Source of the DNA: Quillaja saponaria
Lineage: Eukaryota; Streptophyta; Magnoliopsida; Fabales; Quillajaceae
DNA length: 64,000 nucleotides
Direction of reading: 5' to 3'
NCBI GenBank assembly: GCA_029379385.1
Contig: CM055612.1
Span: forward strand, 11,222,001 to 11,286,000
Shown: positions 1 to 12,596 of the stretch, piece after piece
How the letters are laid out: each line of letters starts with the position of its first letter
Position numbering within the stretch: position 1 is the stretch's first letter
Notes under the pieces: model-generated
Told to the model about the DNA's origin: nothing
The model's input: the letters and a program-made list of their open reading frames with translations, nothing else
Database searches by the model: none
Translations under genes and position numbers: made by a program

Positions 1-505
1 AGGGGGAGGGGGATGTAGGATGACTTATTAATGTATCACTTTTCATAGCCATATCTCAGTCTTTTATAAAAATAATAAAAATATTGTCCATTTAGACACA
101 TCATGATTCTTTTATGGTTGAAGAAAAATGTAGCATGCTATTTCTTTTGCTCCTTTTCCTGGTGGGTTGGGTTATTTTTGCTTAATAATTTTTTTTCTTT
201 TCAAATACTTTTTTTTTATAGCATTCATTTGTTAACATTAAAAGGAGATCTAGACTTTAGCAAGAGGATACTTTTGTCCATATATAAGTTAATGCTCTCA
301 TACATAACATATACATGCATATGTATGTATTTATCTTTTTACTTATGCGAAGTTGGATATATTTCATTTCTCATGAAGTTGCATGGTTATGGTTCTGAAG
401 TCAGTAGGTGTTGTCCCAGTGCTTATTGATCACCCTTCTTGTTAGTCTGCTTTTCTTGTTAAATTTTCTTGAGGATTTTGTATTTCTAATAAGTTCCTCT
501 TTCAG

Positions 506-2077
506 AGAGATACAACTGGCCTGAGCAATGAAAATACAGAGCTTAAGCTTCGGTTACAAGCTATGGAGCAACAGGCTCAGTTACGTGATGGTATGTTAAT
601 GCATACCCTATATTTTGATACTACTGGAAGGTTATGTCTATTGTATGATACTATGATTTCCATTTTAGTCTTTCTCATTAACGTCCCTCTTTGTATTTGT
701 TTCTTATACAAATTGAATATTTGATAATTGACATCATTACCACATTCATAGTTGACAAATTGTGAATCGTATTGTGAATCGTAATGTGAATCAAAATCCT
801 AATTTTGTAAATCATGAATCTTAACAGTTCATTTTAAGAAAAAGGTACAAAATAACAAATTAACATGTAACAACAAAATAGGTTAGAAAGTAATTTGTCG
901 TGGAACATAAAACTAACATCATAAGAATGGCATGATAACCAATCACATCATAAGAGAAAAATGTAGTTTCACTAGTAGACATTCTTTGGCCATCCCACAA
1001 CTGTGCCAACAAAAACACCTTTAACAAGTTTTATGGATCTAAAAGTCAAAAAAACATAAAACATAGAAGATATGTAAATAACCATCAAAATGAAGTAAAA
1101 ATCATCAAAAATGAAGCGACATGATTTGGATAATTTTGAAGGATGGGTAATTGCTGAGAAGTTTCGGAGACAAGTAATTAGTATTTTCTTTCACAAAAAA
1201 TTAAGAAAAAGTGTTAAAATGTGTTTTTCGGTCTTCCAGATGTGCAAAATCTGATCTGTCCAAGTTGGATAATTAACCCTAGTGAATAGTAGTTAAATCG
1301 CTGATTCAGTGAGATTCTATGATTTGCAGGCTTGAATTGCAATTCACCTGTGTGCACTCTTTCAACCGATTTTTTTTGTTGATTCGAATCGGTAGTCCCA
1401 TGAATCAAATAATGTTGCTAGTTATATAGTTAAATAAGTAGTTATCAGTTCTTAAACTTATTTCAATATAGTTGAACTCCTCTACCCCCCTCCCCAGGAA
1501 AAGGTAAACCAGAAGGTTGGAATGGTCAAGTACTTTACCATGATATTGTTGCAGCGTATATAGAAATGGTAGCACCCAACTTCTTATTATCAAAAACCAA
1601 TGCCCGAACATTTCTTTGTTGTGTTATCTTTCTTCCAAGCATCCATACTGTGATTGCTTGCTGATTGGTAATGGATGGCATTACTTTCTGCCTAATACAG
1701 CATTAAATGAAGCACTGAAGAAAGAGGTTGAGAGGCTCAAGTTTGCTACTGGAGAGACAATGACTCCGACTGATACTTATAATTTTGGAATGCAGCAACT
1801 TCCATATTCCTGTTCCTCTGTCTTCTCACATCGGCCTCAACATGGGTCAGGTGAACCCCAGAACATACAAATGCAGCAGTTTCATTCATTCATGTCCAAC
1901 ATGTCAACTCCCAACCAGCCTCTGCTTGCTGCAGCCAACCCACATGACTTGTCAGAAATGTTTCAGCAGGATTCTCTTGGCCGATTTCAGGGGCTTGAGA
2001 TAGGCAGCAGAGGCGCTCATCTTCCAAGGCCTGAAGGTCCCTCCATTTCTGCAAGTGAAAGTAACAGCGGATTGTGA
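506..2077 (+). CDS. Group I bZIP transcription factor (RF2/VIP1/bZIP18-like), 3' part
   Basis: Two coding exons are visible: 506-590 (acceptor TTTCAG, donor GTATGT) and 1701-2077 (acceptor AATACAG), joined in phase through a GAT-GCA codon pair. Bases 1-505 are intron, so the basic DNA-binding region lies upstream of the window. The first exon gives the leucine-zipper stretch RDTTGLSNENTELKLRLQAM, continuing through EQQAQLRDALNEALKKEVERL into the last exon, a signature of plant group I bZIPs. The ~125-residue tail is rich in Q, P and S, with a conserved-looking DLSEMFQQDSLGRFQGLEI block and the ending EGPSISASESNSGL, both typical of the RF2b/bZIP18/PosF21 branch. These are nuclear DNA-binding regulators that dimerise through the zipper. 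No break is seen in the visible part. The 1.1-kb intron between the two exons carries no recognisable gene. The subfamily is confident, the exact orthologue is not. Confidence 0.9.
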
Positions 2078-5000
2078 TGCAAAACTAACTGACCAACATT
2101 TCACCACTCTTATTTGTTGGACTGTTCATAGACTGACCTAATTGAGATCTTGAGGTATTGATTGTTTTAATTTGATTCTTTTGATTCAATTGAATTTTAT
2201 AATTTGGTGACTTTTTGAGGTCTTGAGATGTTCCTGATCTCTCTTTTGTAAACTTCAAATTCGTTTATATGATTTTACAATGATAATCTGGAATGCACCT
2301 TTTCATGGCTGTCATGTTCTACTGTTGTCAATACAATTGGCATTATGAGGTTTAGTCGCTGTTATTTGCAAGGCTTCATTTTTTCTTTAAAGCCTTTGTA
2401 TGTGGTTGGAGTGAATGGTTTGGATGAACCCATAAAAGCAATATTTATTTAAAGCATTAGTTAGGAACTTCTCCAATGAGACATATCATCTCAGAAGTAA
2501 ATGAATGTAGGACTTGGGCACCAACAATTTGTCGTGGCTGGCCTACACTTTTCAAGCAAACACCCGGTTTAAATGCACATGTAGGTGGGCTTACGAACAT
2601 CAAGTTTGGACTTGCACGTTCTTAGATAGAAGAAATTCTATGTGTCTTCTATTACTAGTAACTACCATGCATCAGAAAAGGACCATTCAAAATCTTCTAG
2701 CTAATGTCCAATCCTTGTTTTGTGGGGGACTAATTATAAATGGACAACCCTTGTGAAGGGTATTTTAATTGGTCCCCAACAAACAATATTTGTATAAAAT
2801 CTACATGCCTTTTGATGGATCTTATTCCAAATTGAATAACATGTCTCCATATAGATAAGGATAGTGAAGCTTAGAATAACAAATTTTTATACTTAGCACC
2901 TAAATATGAACTGTCCATGATTTGCTTAAATTGTTCTTCCTACTAATTATGTACATGTGGCACATGCTCACACTGCAATCTAAATGTCAAAATCGTACTT
3001 TTTCTTTTTCTTTTTCACCTTTTGAGTTTTTGGTAATTTTACTAGTCTCCTACCAAGAAAGGACGTAGAGATTTTTCTATGTTCATATTTCTAATTCTAT
3101 ATAGAATTTTGGTCTTCGCTGGGAAAAGTATTGCAAAGTGATGGACTAAATGCTTAAAGCATAGATCTTTTTTCTTTTCGTATCCCCAAGTCCTCTAGAA
3201 ATTAATATAGGAAACAAAGAAACTTTGCTAGTCCTTTCGGACTTTACTTATTAGGACAGTACCTTACATAGTAAAGCCACAATTTTTGACTTAGAGCACC
3301 GAAATTCGGTGCATCCAAATCATATTATATAATCATTTATTTCCCATGAGAGAGAGAGAAATTATCCTATTTATTTAAAATAATTATAAAATATTATTTC
3401 AAATACATTAGAGGTCTTAATTTCAAATTTTACTACGATATTCAAATTCAAAACCACTATTTGTAATATTATAATAAATTATCCTATTTAAAATTTAAAT
3501 TTAAAAGATAAATATTTATTTATTTATATACTATAACAATAATATTCCCTTCATAAGTGACAAATTCTTGGATTTTGTTGAATAATTTTGTTGAAGTAGT
3601 ATAAAAGGATGTTTCTACATGTCTTATTTCTAACTTCTTCTAGCCTTGAAATATATAAATAGGAATTAAAATAAAATAAAATTGCTACCTAAATTTTATA
3701 ATTATTCTTTTGTTGTTATTTTCCACAAGTCATTTTCTAGTACATTTTCTTTTGTTTGTTTATATATTTAGGATAACAAATAAATCTTTTATAATAATGA
3801 TGCATGAATACAACTATAAGGGACCGCAAAGGGCGGTCTTCCATGTTCTACTAACATGGTAGGACCATTATCAAATACCATCATATTTTTCTATAAATAT
3901 ATATACCAAACAAAACAATAAATTATTATTTTAAAAACATGGATATTTTAATTAAAAATTTAATCAATGTCATACTTTCTTAATCTTAATGATGTACTAA
4001 AATAAATTAATATATATGATCTTTGTTTTGGTCTCGTCCTTTGTTAATTAGACTCAACCAAATCGACAAGATTGACACTGAATTATTCTTACAGATTATT
4101 ATATAAATTATAATTAATTAAGCTTGTCGTTTGTCTTTCATGAAATTTAATTATTTTCTTAAAGAAGTTGTTAAGTGAAGATTTTAATAGTAACCGACAA
4201 ATAAGAGTAATACTTTATTTGTAAATCTTATCTAAAATATCTTATACACACGATTGTTTTTTATATTAAAAGTTATGTGATTTTAAATAAGACTGGTATA
4301 AAAAATTAAATTTTGAATATAAAATCTGTTTAGTTTTGAAATGTGAAAAATTATATGATTTTTAAAATACAAATACATGTATGATTTGTTTCTTGTTCAA
4401 ACTCTTTTTTTTTATTTTATTAAAATTCATCCCCTACTAAGAATAGTTATGGTAAGTTTGACAAAAAACAAAGAAGGTTATTGTTAGTTATGTAAAGCAT
4501 ATCAAGCTTTATAAGATTCCAAATCGCTCTTAAGCTTTAGCAACCGCACACGTGGAACCAAAAACTCTTAACTGAAGCTCTTCATTCGAGAGGACTACTA
4601 CTTTCTTCTGTCGGTTACCTGCTAGAGGATTTCGAATAATATACTAATTTTGTTATAATTATTGTTTCCACCTAATCCTAATAAGAAGCTTCATTTTTTA
4701 AAGGATAATATGGATATTTAGTTATTTAATAAACTCTAACTTTATGCTTTGACAATAGTTGATCAATAAGTGCTAATCATGTAGAGGATGAAAAAGATTT
4801 TGCTAGTACCCTTTAGCAAGTGTTGCATACTCACAAGGTATAACAATGGATTGGATGTGATGATTCAACGTTGATTTGAATTTGTTAACTCTTATCTACC
4901 CTGATAATAATTTTGGTATCATTTTGAGTCTGAATCTAATTAATTATATTTTAATATGAGATTAATAATAACACTTATTTAGTGTAGAAGATTGAATAAT

Positions 5001-5660
5001 ATATGATTATATAATATATTAAACTGTATAGTTTTACAATCGTTATAACTATTGTCTTATTTTTTCTCTTTTTTATTATAAAAGTTTATATTATTAGATA
5101 TAGTATAAAAGAGAGTTCAACATTATTAGTCTATGTTAACTTATTAATGTCAAACATTATATAAGAGTCTAATTAAATAAGCCTTATATTATCATGTCAC
5201 CCTTATACAATATACTAAACAAGTAATTCATTTCAACGTTACATGAAATTGCCTTCAATGTATTCTACTCTTTTGGTGCAGCCTAGCCTCTACAGTCCAC
5301 CAAGTTGGACATCTAAATGTTAGATTAAAAAATCCACCAATCCATGGACTTTCTAGTGCGTGATTTCAGGAAATTTAAGAAGAAAATACCATATAAGCAC
5401 AAGTATTAAGCATAAACAATTAGAAGGCCAAACGAAAAGGTTGAGAAATACATGTGCAAGTGGGGTCATAGTTTAAGCAGTTGGTAGTCTAACTGGAACA
5501 TTTGCATGTGCACTTTGATTCTTGCAATCTGACCTGAAAAATATGAATCTGTTTTTGTGGTTTTGGCGTCTCTTACAAACCTGAGCATTGCAATATGCAT
5601 TGTCTCTTTCTAGCTAATACATGACCCCTACATTTAAAGTCCTCAATACCCCAACCTAAG
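2078..5660. other. Intergenic, bZIP 3' flank to expansin promoter
   Basis: AT-rich DNA with no supportable gene. Short ORFs here have no family resemblance. A GA microsatellite lies near 3349-3359, and a small palindrome (CCATGTT, 5-base loop, AACATGG) lies near 3841-3859. The right end is presumably expansin promoter. I see no identifiable mobile element. Confidence 0.6.
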
Positions 5661-5670
5661 TTTTTCTTTC

Positions 5671-5678
5671 CTATATAA
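5671..5678 (+). promoter_or_regulatory. Probable TATA box of the expansin gene
   Basis: The sequence CTATATAAGT lies about 80 bases upstream of the expansin ATG, which leaves a normal 5' leader of roughly 50 bases. It is a good match to the plant TATA consensus. No transcript evidence is available here. Confidence 0.6.
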
Positions 5679-5756
5679 GTAGACCCCATAACCCTTTGCT
5701 AAGCAGCTAAGCAGTAAAACCACTCTCTTCCTAGTCTCTGAAAAGCAATATACACA

Positions 5757-6710
5757 ATGGCAATTGCAGCATTCTCTGCTATTTCTCTTTTATTTTTTCT
5801 GCTTAACCTATGCTTCCAAGGCACTTATGCTGACTATGGAGGGTGGCAAGGTGGTCATGCCACATTTTATGGTGGGGGAGATGCCACTGGCACAATGGGT
5901 AAGCTTCTTCTCATTTAGCATAGAAGTCTACAGGAATTAATTAAGGGGTCTGTATGAGCTACATGTTGGTCTTTTTGGTTCTGGGATTGACATGAGTTGC
6001 TAATATTGCAGGGGGTGCTTGTGGGTATGGAAATTTGTATAGCCAAGGCTATGGAACTAACACTGCAGCACTCAGCACTGCTCTATTCAACAGTGGCCTG
6101 AGCTGTGGGTCTTGTTACGAGATGAGATGCGACAGTGACCCTAGATGGTGCCTCCCCGGTACCATCACAGTGACTGCTACAAATTTTTGCCCACCAAACA
6201 ATGCTTTGTCTAATGACAATGGTGGGTGGTGCAATCCTCCTCTTCAGCACTTTGATTTGGCTGAGCCTGCTTTCTTACAAATTGCTCAATACCGAGCTGG
6301 AATTGTTCCTGTATCATTTAGAAGGTAAAAAAACATATAAAACAAATTCCTAATTCATAACCATCAAGTTATCCCGTTGACATGTTTGTTTTTGTCCAAA
6401 AAACAGAGTCCCCTGTGTAAAGAAGGGAGGAATTAGATTCACTATCAATGGCCACTCTTACTTCAACTTAGTGCTGATCACAAATGTCGGTGGTGCCGGA
6501 GATGTTCATGCTGTGTCAATCAAGGGGTCCAAGACAGGATGGCAAACCATGTCAAGAAACTGGGGCCAGAATTGGCAGAGCAATTCCTACCTCAATGGCC
6601 AGAGCCTCTCCTTCCAGGTTACTACCAGTGATGGTAGGACGTTGACTAGCTACAATGTCGTCCCGGCTAGTTGGCAATTCGGGCAGACATTTCAGGGGAA
6701 TCAATTCTAG
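5757..6710 (+). CDS. EXPA: Alpha-expansin (EXPA), complete, three exons
   Basis: Exons 5757-5898, 6012-6324 and 6407-6710 splice in frame to a 252-residue protein, the usual alpha-expansin length. Residues 1-~24 form a hydrophobic signal peptide ending near the AYAD junction. Then come the family hallmarks: [40 protein letters not shown], the Cys-rich domain 1 ([10 protein letters not shown], then W-C-L-P-G), the HFD motif of the family-45-like fold, and [14 protein letters not shown] at the domain junction. Domain 2 has the conserved aromatic residues ([20 protein letters not shown]) and ends [12 protein letters not shown]. Both introns are at classical expansin positions (in TMG|G and FRR|V). 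Expansins are secreted wall proteins that loosen cellulose-xyloglucan contacts at acid pH without hydrolysis and so permit cell growth. No defect is seen. The class is certain; the EXPA number cannot be given from one sequence. Confidence 0.97.
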
Positions 6711-6901
6711 AATTAAAGGAGATCAGTTGAGTTGAAACTTGTATATGTAATATGGCATTTTAGAGGAAGCTGGTGTGGGAGAGAGAGGGTAGAGTAGGAG
6801 ATGTTCAATGATCATGCATATATCATATATGGCCCCTATTGCAGAGGTGTCTATATGGCACCCGCTAGGCCTTCATATATATAGTTACATTTGAAACAGA
6901 G

Positions 6902-6953
6902 ATATTCCCATTGATTGCCTTTTGTTGTTTGATTCAAAAGGCAATGAGTATCT
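6902..6953. other. Small hairpin in the expansin 3' region
   Basis: ATTGCCTTTTG and CAAAAGGCAAT form a perfect 11-bp stem around a 10-base loop, with weaker pairing outside it (GATA/TATC). It lies about 200 bases past the stop codon, probably in the 3' UTR or just beyond. It may be structural or chance. Confidence 0.45.
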
Positions 6954-7431
6954 CTAAATTGTTGTATATTTATAAAATCCCCAAACTGGTATTAAACCAA
7001 GTTTGGGCAACTTCATGTCAAATAAATTATCCTTCTTGGTCCTATGCTATCTATAAGTTCTCTAATTAGCTACAACACATTCTAAATTATAGATGATAAT
7101 ACACTCAGCAAACAACCAATGGCTAAAGCATAAATGGAATATGCAGCAAAATTACTACCTGACTCGTTGTATGATCCTCAATAATGATACTTGCTCTGTG
7201 CTTGTCTTGTTTATGTATCATGTAATATATTCTTACACAAAATTTGCGAAGAAACCTATCGACTTAGGCTTATTGTAGTCAGTCACCTGATGCTTTGATT
7301 TTAACCTTCTGACAAAAAGGCCAGACTAATAAGAGATTGATTTTAGCTAGGACTGCACACGGTTCAGTTAAAATTGATATACCGAACTGAATCAATTGCA
7401 TATTTACATAACCATGATATTATCCAATTCA

Positions 7432-10400
7432 TTAAGTACTGATTGCATACTTTTGCCTCTCTTTTTGTATCCTTTCTAGTTCCTTTACCACTTGCCAGTG
7501 TTCTAAGGATAGGAAGGTCTCACCAAAACTTGCAGAGACAAGGGGGCCCATTGTTAACCATCTGTGATGCAAAAACAAATGCACATGTTTGGCAGTCTTG
7601 AACGGGAAAAACATAATACTAACATTGCATGTAAATCAGTCACTCTCTAACTGGGACCTATATCTAACAAAGAAGTTACACAACACACGGCCGAAAGAAA
7701 CTTAATTAACTTGACATAAGAAATCCATATATAAATAAGGGAATCAGAAAATGCAAACTCAGGTTTATTAAATGTAAATTAATGAATAATGATTATTTAT
7801 GCTACCAATGAAACCATAACACTGTAATAAATCTTGCTCATACCTTCTGCATTTCAGGCCCAATAGAATGTGGCAGTAGTCTAACAGTAGCCAAATACCA
7901 CCTCCAAACTTCTAGTGCTTCTGCAGCCACTGAATCGGAAAATTCTACGGAAGAAGGCCGTAAAGGGACAACTAAATCAGCTGGCAATATGTTTGATTTT
8001 CCCTCGGATTGAATTAACAATTGAACATCCACTGCCATGTCCATTTTGTAGTATTTGAAATCATATTCCACCTGAAACAAACACACTAGGCTTGTATCAA
8101 GTATCAACTTTTAACTTCCACTTCTAAAATCAATCAGCAAATTCTCAATTATAATTTGAATTATGCAGATTTTTTGACAGTTGCACAAAATACAGTTGAT
8201 TGTGTCTACATAATCCTGCTTAGTGCTTACAGGATCGGACTATATACGTCCATGCATAAACATATGCTAAACAAGACAAAAAGTTACCTTCTGGAATTAC
8301 ATCAAAATCTTGAGCAACCTTGCATTCTCCACCCCAACAGAATTGAGGCCAGGTCCCAGCTTCTAGCATGCACCTGCCAAGATACAAGTTGCTATTCAAG
8401 AACTTCCGAGGGAAAGGGGAAGCATGTAAAAATGAAAATGAGTAGAAACAAAATCTGATTAGTGATCATGCATGAAAAATAACTGGAAACAATGAGTTGC
8501 ATAGAAAACACATACCTTAGATAGAAGATGTAACAACAAGAAATGAGCAGCTAAATCATCATTACTAACAACAGCAGTGAGATGCCTCAGCAGATCTTCC
8601 CTGATTGCTTTGACCAAATGGGGCTTTAGCTGTATGATGAAATAGCTGACACATTAATGAGCAAGTATTCAAACCAACAAGGTCCTAAAAAAGGACTTCT
8701 TAAAATAAAATGAAAATGCAATAATGTACAGAGTTTTAAAGTCAGTAAATTAGGCAAACAAAAACAATTCTTAGTCATGGATTTATCATTCAATGGGAAT
8801 TAAAGTTTCACCTAGGAACACATTTATCTATCAATCAGAAAAATAAATTACAGTCAGGCATGCATTTATCACCTCCATCATGGGAGAATTCTTTAGGAAG
8901 TCATTAGCTACAAGCTTACTGTGAAACAATGGAGGCGTCGTACCTGTAGCACACAAGAAAAGAATAATATAACATATGAGCCATGTCATACATATAAACC
9001 AGGTGATGACAATAATTCAATAAAATTGGTTCTAATGATTCTGTGCCCGTGCCAAAAAGAGCAGGCAGATAAGGACTTAGTTTCAAGAAAACTTAAAATG
9101 ATTTGGAGTGGACAGTCGCAAGCCCGTGATGCTCCTATTATTATTAATTGACAGAGGCATTCAGCAGAGCTGGTTCTTGCCTCCTTTGTATGAAGCGTGA
9201 GAAAACTGTACCATTAGTTCACATTATGGGTGGATTGCAGCAACATATATAATGTAAACAGACACCAACTATCATGTATGTAACAAGGAAAAATAATATT
9301 CCAGCTTTAAAACACCTTGTTAGAAGTCGAATGGACCAAAACATCATGATATTCAATTGAAAATTCATTAGGATCTTCCTTGTCTATTTGAGCTCTGGAT
9401 CAAAAGTAAGGACACCAATAAACTCAAAAACATCATTCAGCTTCAAGTCAGCCTCTGGAGAATCATATATCTGCATGATTAGAAGGGCGAAAAAACGAAG
9501 AAAATTGTTTCAATCAGAATTGGATAAAAAGACAACGGATTTGGGCAACATACAATATAACAGGATAATCATCATAACATGATTTGTAAAGGGAGCAAAG
9601 AAACTACTTACCTTCACAAGACAAGGAGGATAATCACCATCAACATTAGGCACCATATACCTGCTAGAGCCAGCATCCTCAGTCAAAGTTCCCTGAGACT
9701 GAGAAGCATGGAGGAAAGAAATTCAACATTTAAGTTCAAATTGATAATGTAATTCGCAGAATTAAAAGGAGCAAAATTATCATTTTACAAAAACTATACT
9801 GTATAAAAGATAGGTACGAAAGACTACTATGTAAATAGGATGTTGGCAATGTTTTGATGCATGTTAATTATCAATTCTTAGCATTTTGATAGTAGAACCT
9901 CAGACATATATTGATACAGAATCTAGTTTAATTGGGATTACAGTTGAACACCAAAGCCAAACAAGCTCAACCTGAGAACCAAGAATCATTATGAACAACT
10001 TTGGGAGATAACAAGTTATCCCCAGATGATTCCTTTCCAGCCAATAGAAAACAAAAGTCAGGAGTTAATGAAGAACTTCATCATTTATAAGTTTCTTCAT
10101 ACTAGGAGAACCTTGAAGAACCTCGTCACTTGAGTCCTGAAAGTGAGTTCAATATGTTAGATGAAGAGATGAAGGACATATAAAAGATAACGGTAACTAG
10201 TGATCCAGGCTTCTTATGAGAAGCCTTAAAGTAAAACACTGCGATTAATGTGAATCCTGTCACATTCTTTACAATGTTCCAATTGTTATAGAAGCCGATA
10301 CATATGACAAGAATTAAACAGATAAATGACAAGATCATAGGACCAGAAAATACAAGCATATCCATATGATCAGCAGCAGATTCATCATTTTCTCTCCTCC

Positions 10401-10890
10401 GTTTTTCTTTGTGTGGGGATTCCCAATCCATAAATCTACTGATAACTGCCTCAGAAGAAATTTCAGTCCTGGAACCTAAATAATAAAATCAAACACAATA
10501 ACCAGTAAGTGACGTCTCAAGCCCAGCTTTTACATAATCCAATAAAATTCATTGTTTTTTTGGATGAGAAAGGATACTACCACCACAGGATAAAATTTAT
10601 CTCACCGGCACACAATATATTAGCCGGCATTCCCACACTTACTTTTCTGAAGTAGTATCCATGGGCAATTGAGAAATGTCCATAAATTTGTTGGTCCTTT
10701 CACACATAATCATCCTAAAAAGTACAATACATTCTTTTTATTTTCACCATAATAAACTATAAAACTTACCAGAGAAAGTTGATCTAGACATTTTTCAGTA
10801 GATCAGAAGAAAATAAGTAAGAAGACATACTTTATAAGCACCGATGTAAAATTCATTTTCAAGCATGTCTTGTATCATTCCATCCAAAAA
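7432..10890 (-). pseudogene. ETG1: Broken ETG1/MCM-binding protein (MCMBP) gene copy
   Basis: Exon-sized blocks on the minus strand match MCMBP/ETG1 in the correct order with good splice sites: ~10849-10889 (MIQDMLENEFYIGAYK), ~10657-10715 (RTNKFMDISQLPMDTTSEK), ~10345-10475 (EISSEAVISRFMDWESPHKE onward), 9612-9698 (ends PPCLVK), ~9390-9470 (IYDSPEADLKLNDVFEFIGV), 8516-8629 (38 codons, ends FLLLHLLSK), 8288-8373, 7844-8071 (76 codons, starts VEYDFKYYKMDMAVDVQLL) and 7432-7561 (ends SFGETFLSLEHWQVVKELER and beyond). Lesions seen: exon 8288-8373 has a ~4-base shift (GGGACC-tggc-CTCAAT) and an in-frame TAA where Glu is expected; the large exon between LLHLLSK and LDETxLEAGTL is absent, since only ~140 bases separate the flanking exons; the short exon joining GPEMQK to the last exon was not found; the N-terminal ~75 residues are missing. 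Intact ETG1 is a nuclear replisome factor that helps unload MCM helicase. Introns are kept, so this is a duplicated-copy relic and not a retrocopy. Confidence 0.8.
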
Positions 10891-10954
10891 AAAAAAAAAA
10901 TTAATAATAATAAATAAATAAAGATAGCAACAATATCTATTTTGGAAGGCAGGA

Positions 10955-12060
10955 GGACATAAGTTATTGACCATCAGATTTTCTTGTTCCAGAGCTCTTT
11001 TGAAGTGCTTCTTTGGATAATTCCTTAATCCTAATTCACTTTGATTCTTGACTTTGTGCTCTTAAGTTGAATGATACTTGCAATTACTACCCCCTCTCGA
11101 CCCTTCTGTTTTCCTTTACAAATGGACAAAAAAGCTGCAACTTAGCAGATTCTTCCCGTGCATCGGTTCCCCTGTCACTTTGTGTTGAACCGAAACCAAA
11201 TAGTGGAATTAGAAAGTACAAGAACAGTCTTTATCAGTATTGCACAAGGAAGGTGAGTCTAGGGTGTAATCTGCTAAAAGCTTTCTAGGATTGGCTTATG
11301 CAACTTCTGATGAAGAATGAATGGTCATATGCTAGCAGAGCACTACATTTTTTCATTGTTGTTTATTGTTAAGTACAGAACGCCTTATTTTGTTACAGCA
11401 AGTGCAAGTATACGCTTTGTCTAACCAAGAGTACTTGGAAAGTTCCGTGTATTAGAAATCAAAACCCAACTATTACAACTAGAGGAAAAATACAATTTTT
11501 ATGTACTAAACTTAATTTTAATGTCAATATACCAATTTGCAGCAGTTTACAGTTTCTGTTTGTATTCCCTTCATTCTTCTTGACTCAGCATCTTGAAGTT
11601 TTCGTGCATTGTAAAGTGCCTGCTGCTCTTGTAAGTGACCTCATAGACTTTGCATCGGCAACTTGGAACATTTGTTCAGTGGTGTAGGTTTGGCTTTAAC
11701 CTACCTAGCTTGCTCTGAGTAAAAGATGCCCTATTTTCAAAAGCGTCCCCTGAATAAAATTTCCATAATCCCTCGTCTTTGGCGTTGCTTTTTCTCCATG
11801 TAACCTGTTTGTGATAATCTTCTTTGTAAATGCAGTAGGATATTCTGTGTTGAAAATGTTAATGGAATCATCAGGCTTACCTCCTTTTTCCTTGACTTAG
11901 GTGCAATGAAAAGGTTGGCTTCGCTCTTAACCTTGGGACACTTGCTTCCACCGTTGGCATACTGCATCATCCTTGATAGAGATTGTCTGCTACATGCAAG
12001 GAACAAAGTTTGGGACCGTTTCGACAACGACAAGTCTGGAAAGGGAATCCATTCGAACAT
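10955..12060 (-). pseudogene. Unidentified exon-like fragments
   Basis: Several minus-strand stretches read like spliced protein pieces but were not identified. 12060 to ~11882 gives MFEWIPFPDLSLSKRSQTLF and then a Lys-rich end (FIAPKSRKKE) with a GTAAGC donor. About 11646-11540 gives HLQEQQALYNARKLQDAESR, a charged helical stretch. About 11200-11142 gives GSTQSDRGTDAREESAKLQ. About 11015-10957 gives KELSKEALQKSSGTRKSDGQ. They share strand and order but I could not join them into one frame-consistent model. They may be a second decayed gene upstream of the ETG1 relic, or part of the same duplicated block. None resembles ETG1. Confidence 0.3.
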
Positions 12061-12262
12061 TATGAAAATGTCATGAAAATATTAATTTTTTAAAAAACAC
12101 ATGAAAATATATATAGTAAAATACGTATTTTAGTAATTGTAAGTATCTAATATTAATAACTTAATAAATAGAGTACTAATAAATTAAATTAATAGAAAAA
12201 AAGAAAATAATTAAAATTAAAAAATGTATTTTTAATTAATTTATATTGATTGATATTATGGG

Positions 12263-12565
12263 TTAATGAATATAAATTTTATTTTCTAACTAATATTTAT
12301 CTACTAATGTTCTAGGTTAATGAAAAAATATAAATAATTTATAATTATTAATTTTCTTCCTCAATTTAAAAAAATTAAACCAACTTAAAAAAGATACTTT
12401 TGATTGTGTTATTTATAAGTTTTAATGAAATATATATATAAATATGTATAAATTCACTAAAATAATAGAAAAGAAATATGGGTTAACAAGTTACAAAGTC
12501 CATAAATATAAGCTTCCAAATATATACACAAGTAAGCCCATAAGCCCACAAGATGCTAAAAGGGC

Positions 12566-12596
<31 letters not shown>

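Noticed and set aside
103..429. 108-residue ORF at the left end
   Set aside because: It lies in the intron before the first visible bZIP exon, is dominated by Phe/Leu from T-rich DNA and has no family resemblance.
11880..12060. Plus-strand reading MKRLASLLTLGHLLPPLAYC as a membrane protein end
   Set aside because: No partner exon, and the minus-strand reading has a better exon-like border; neither could be identified.
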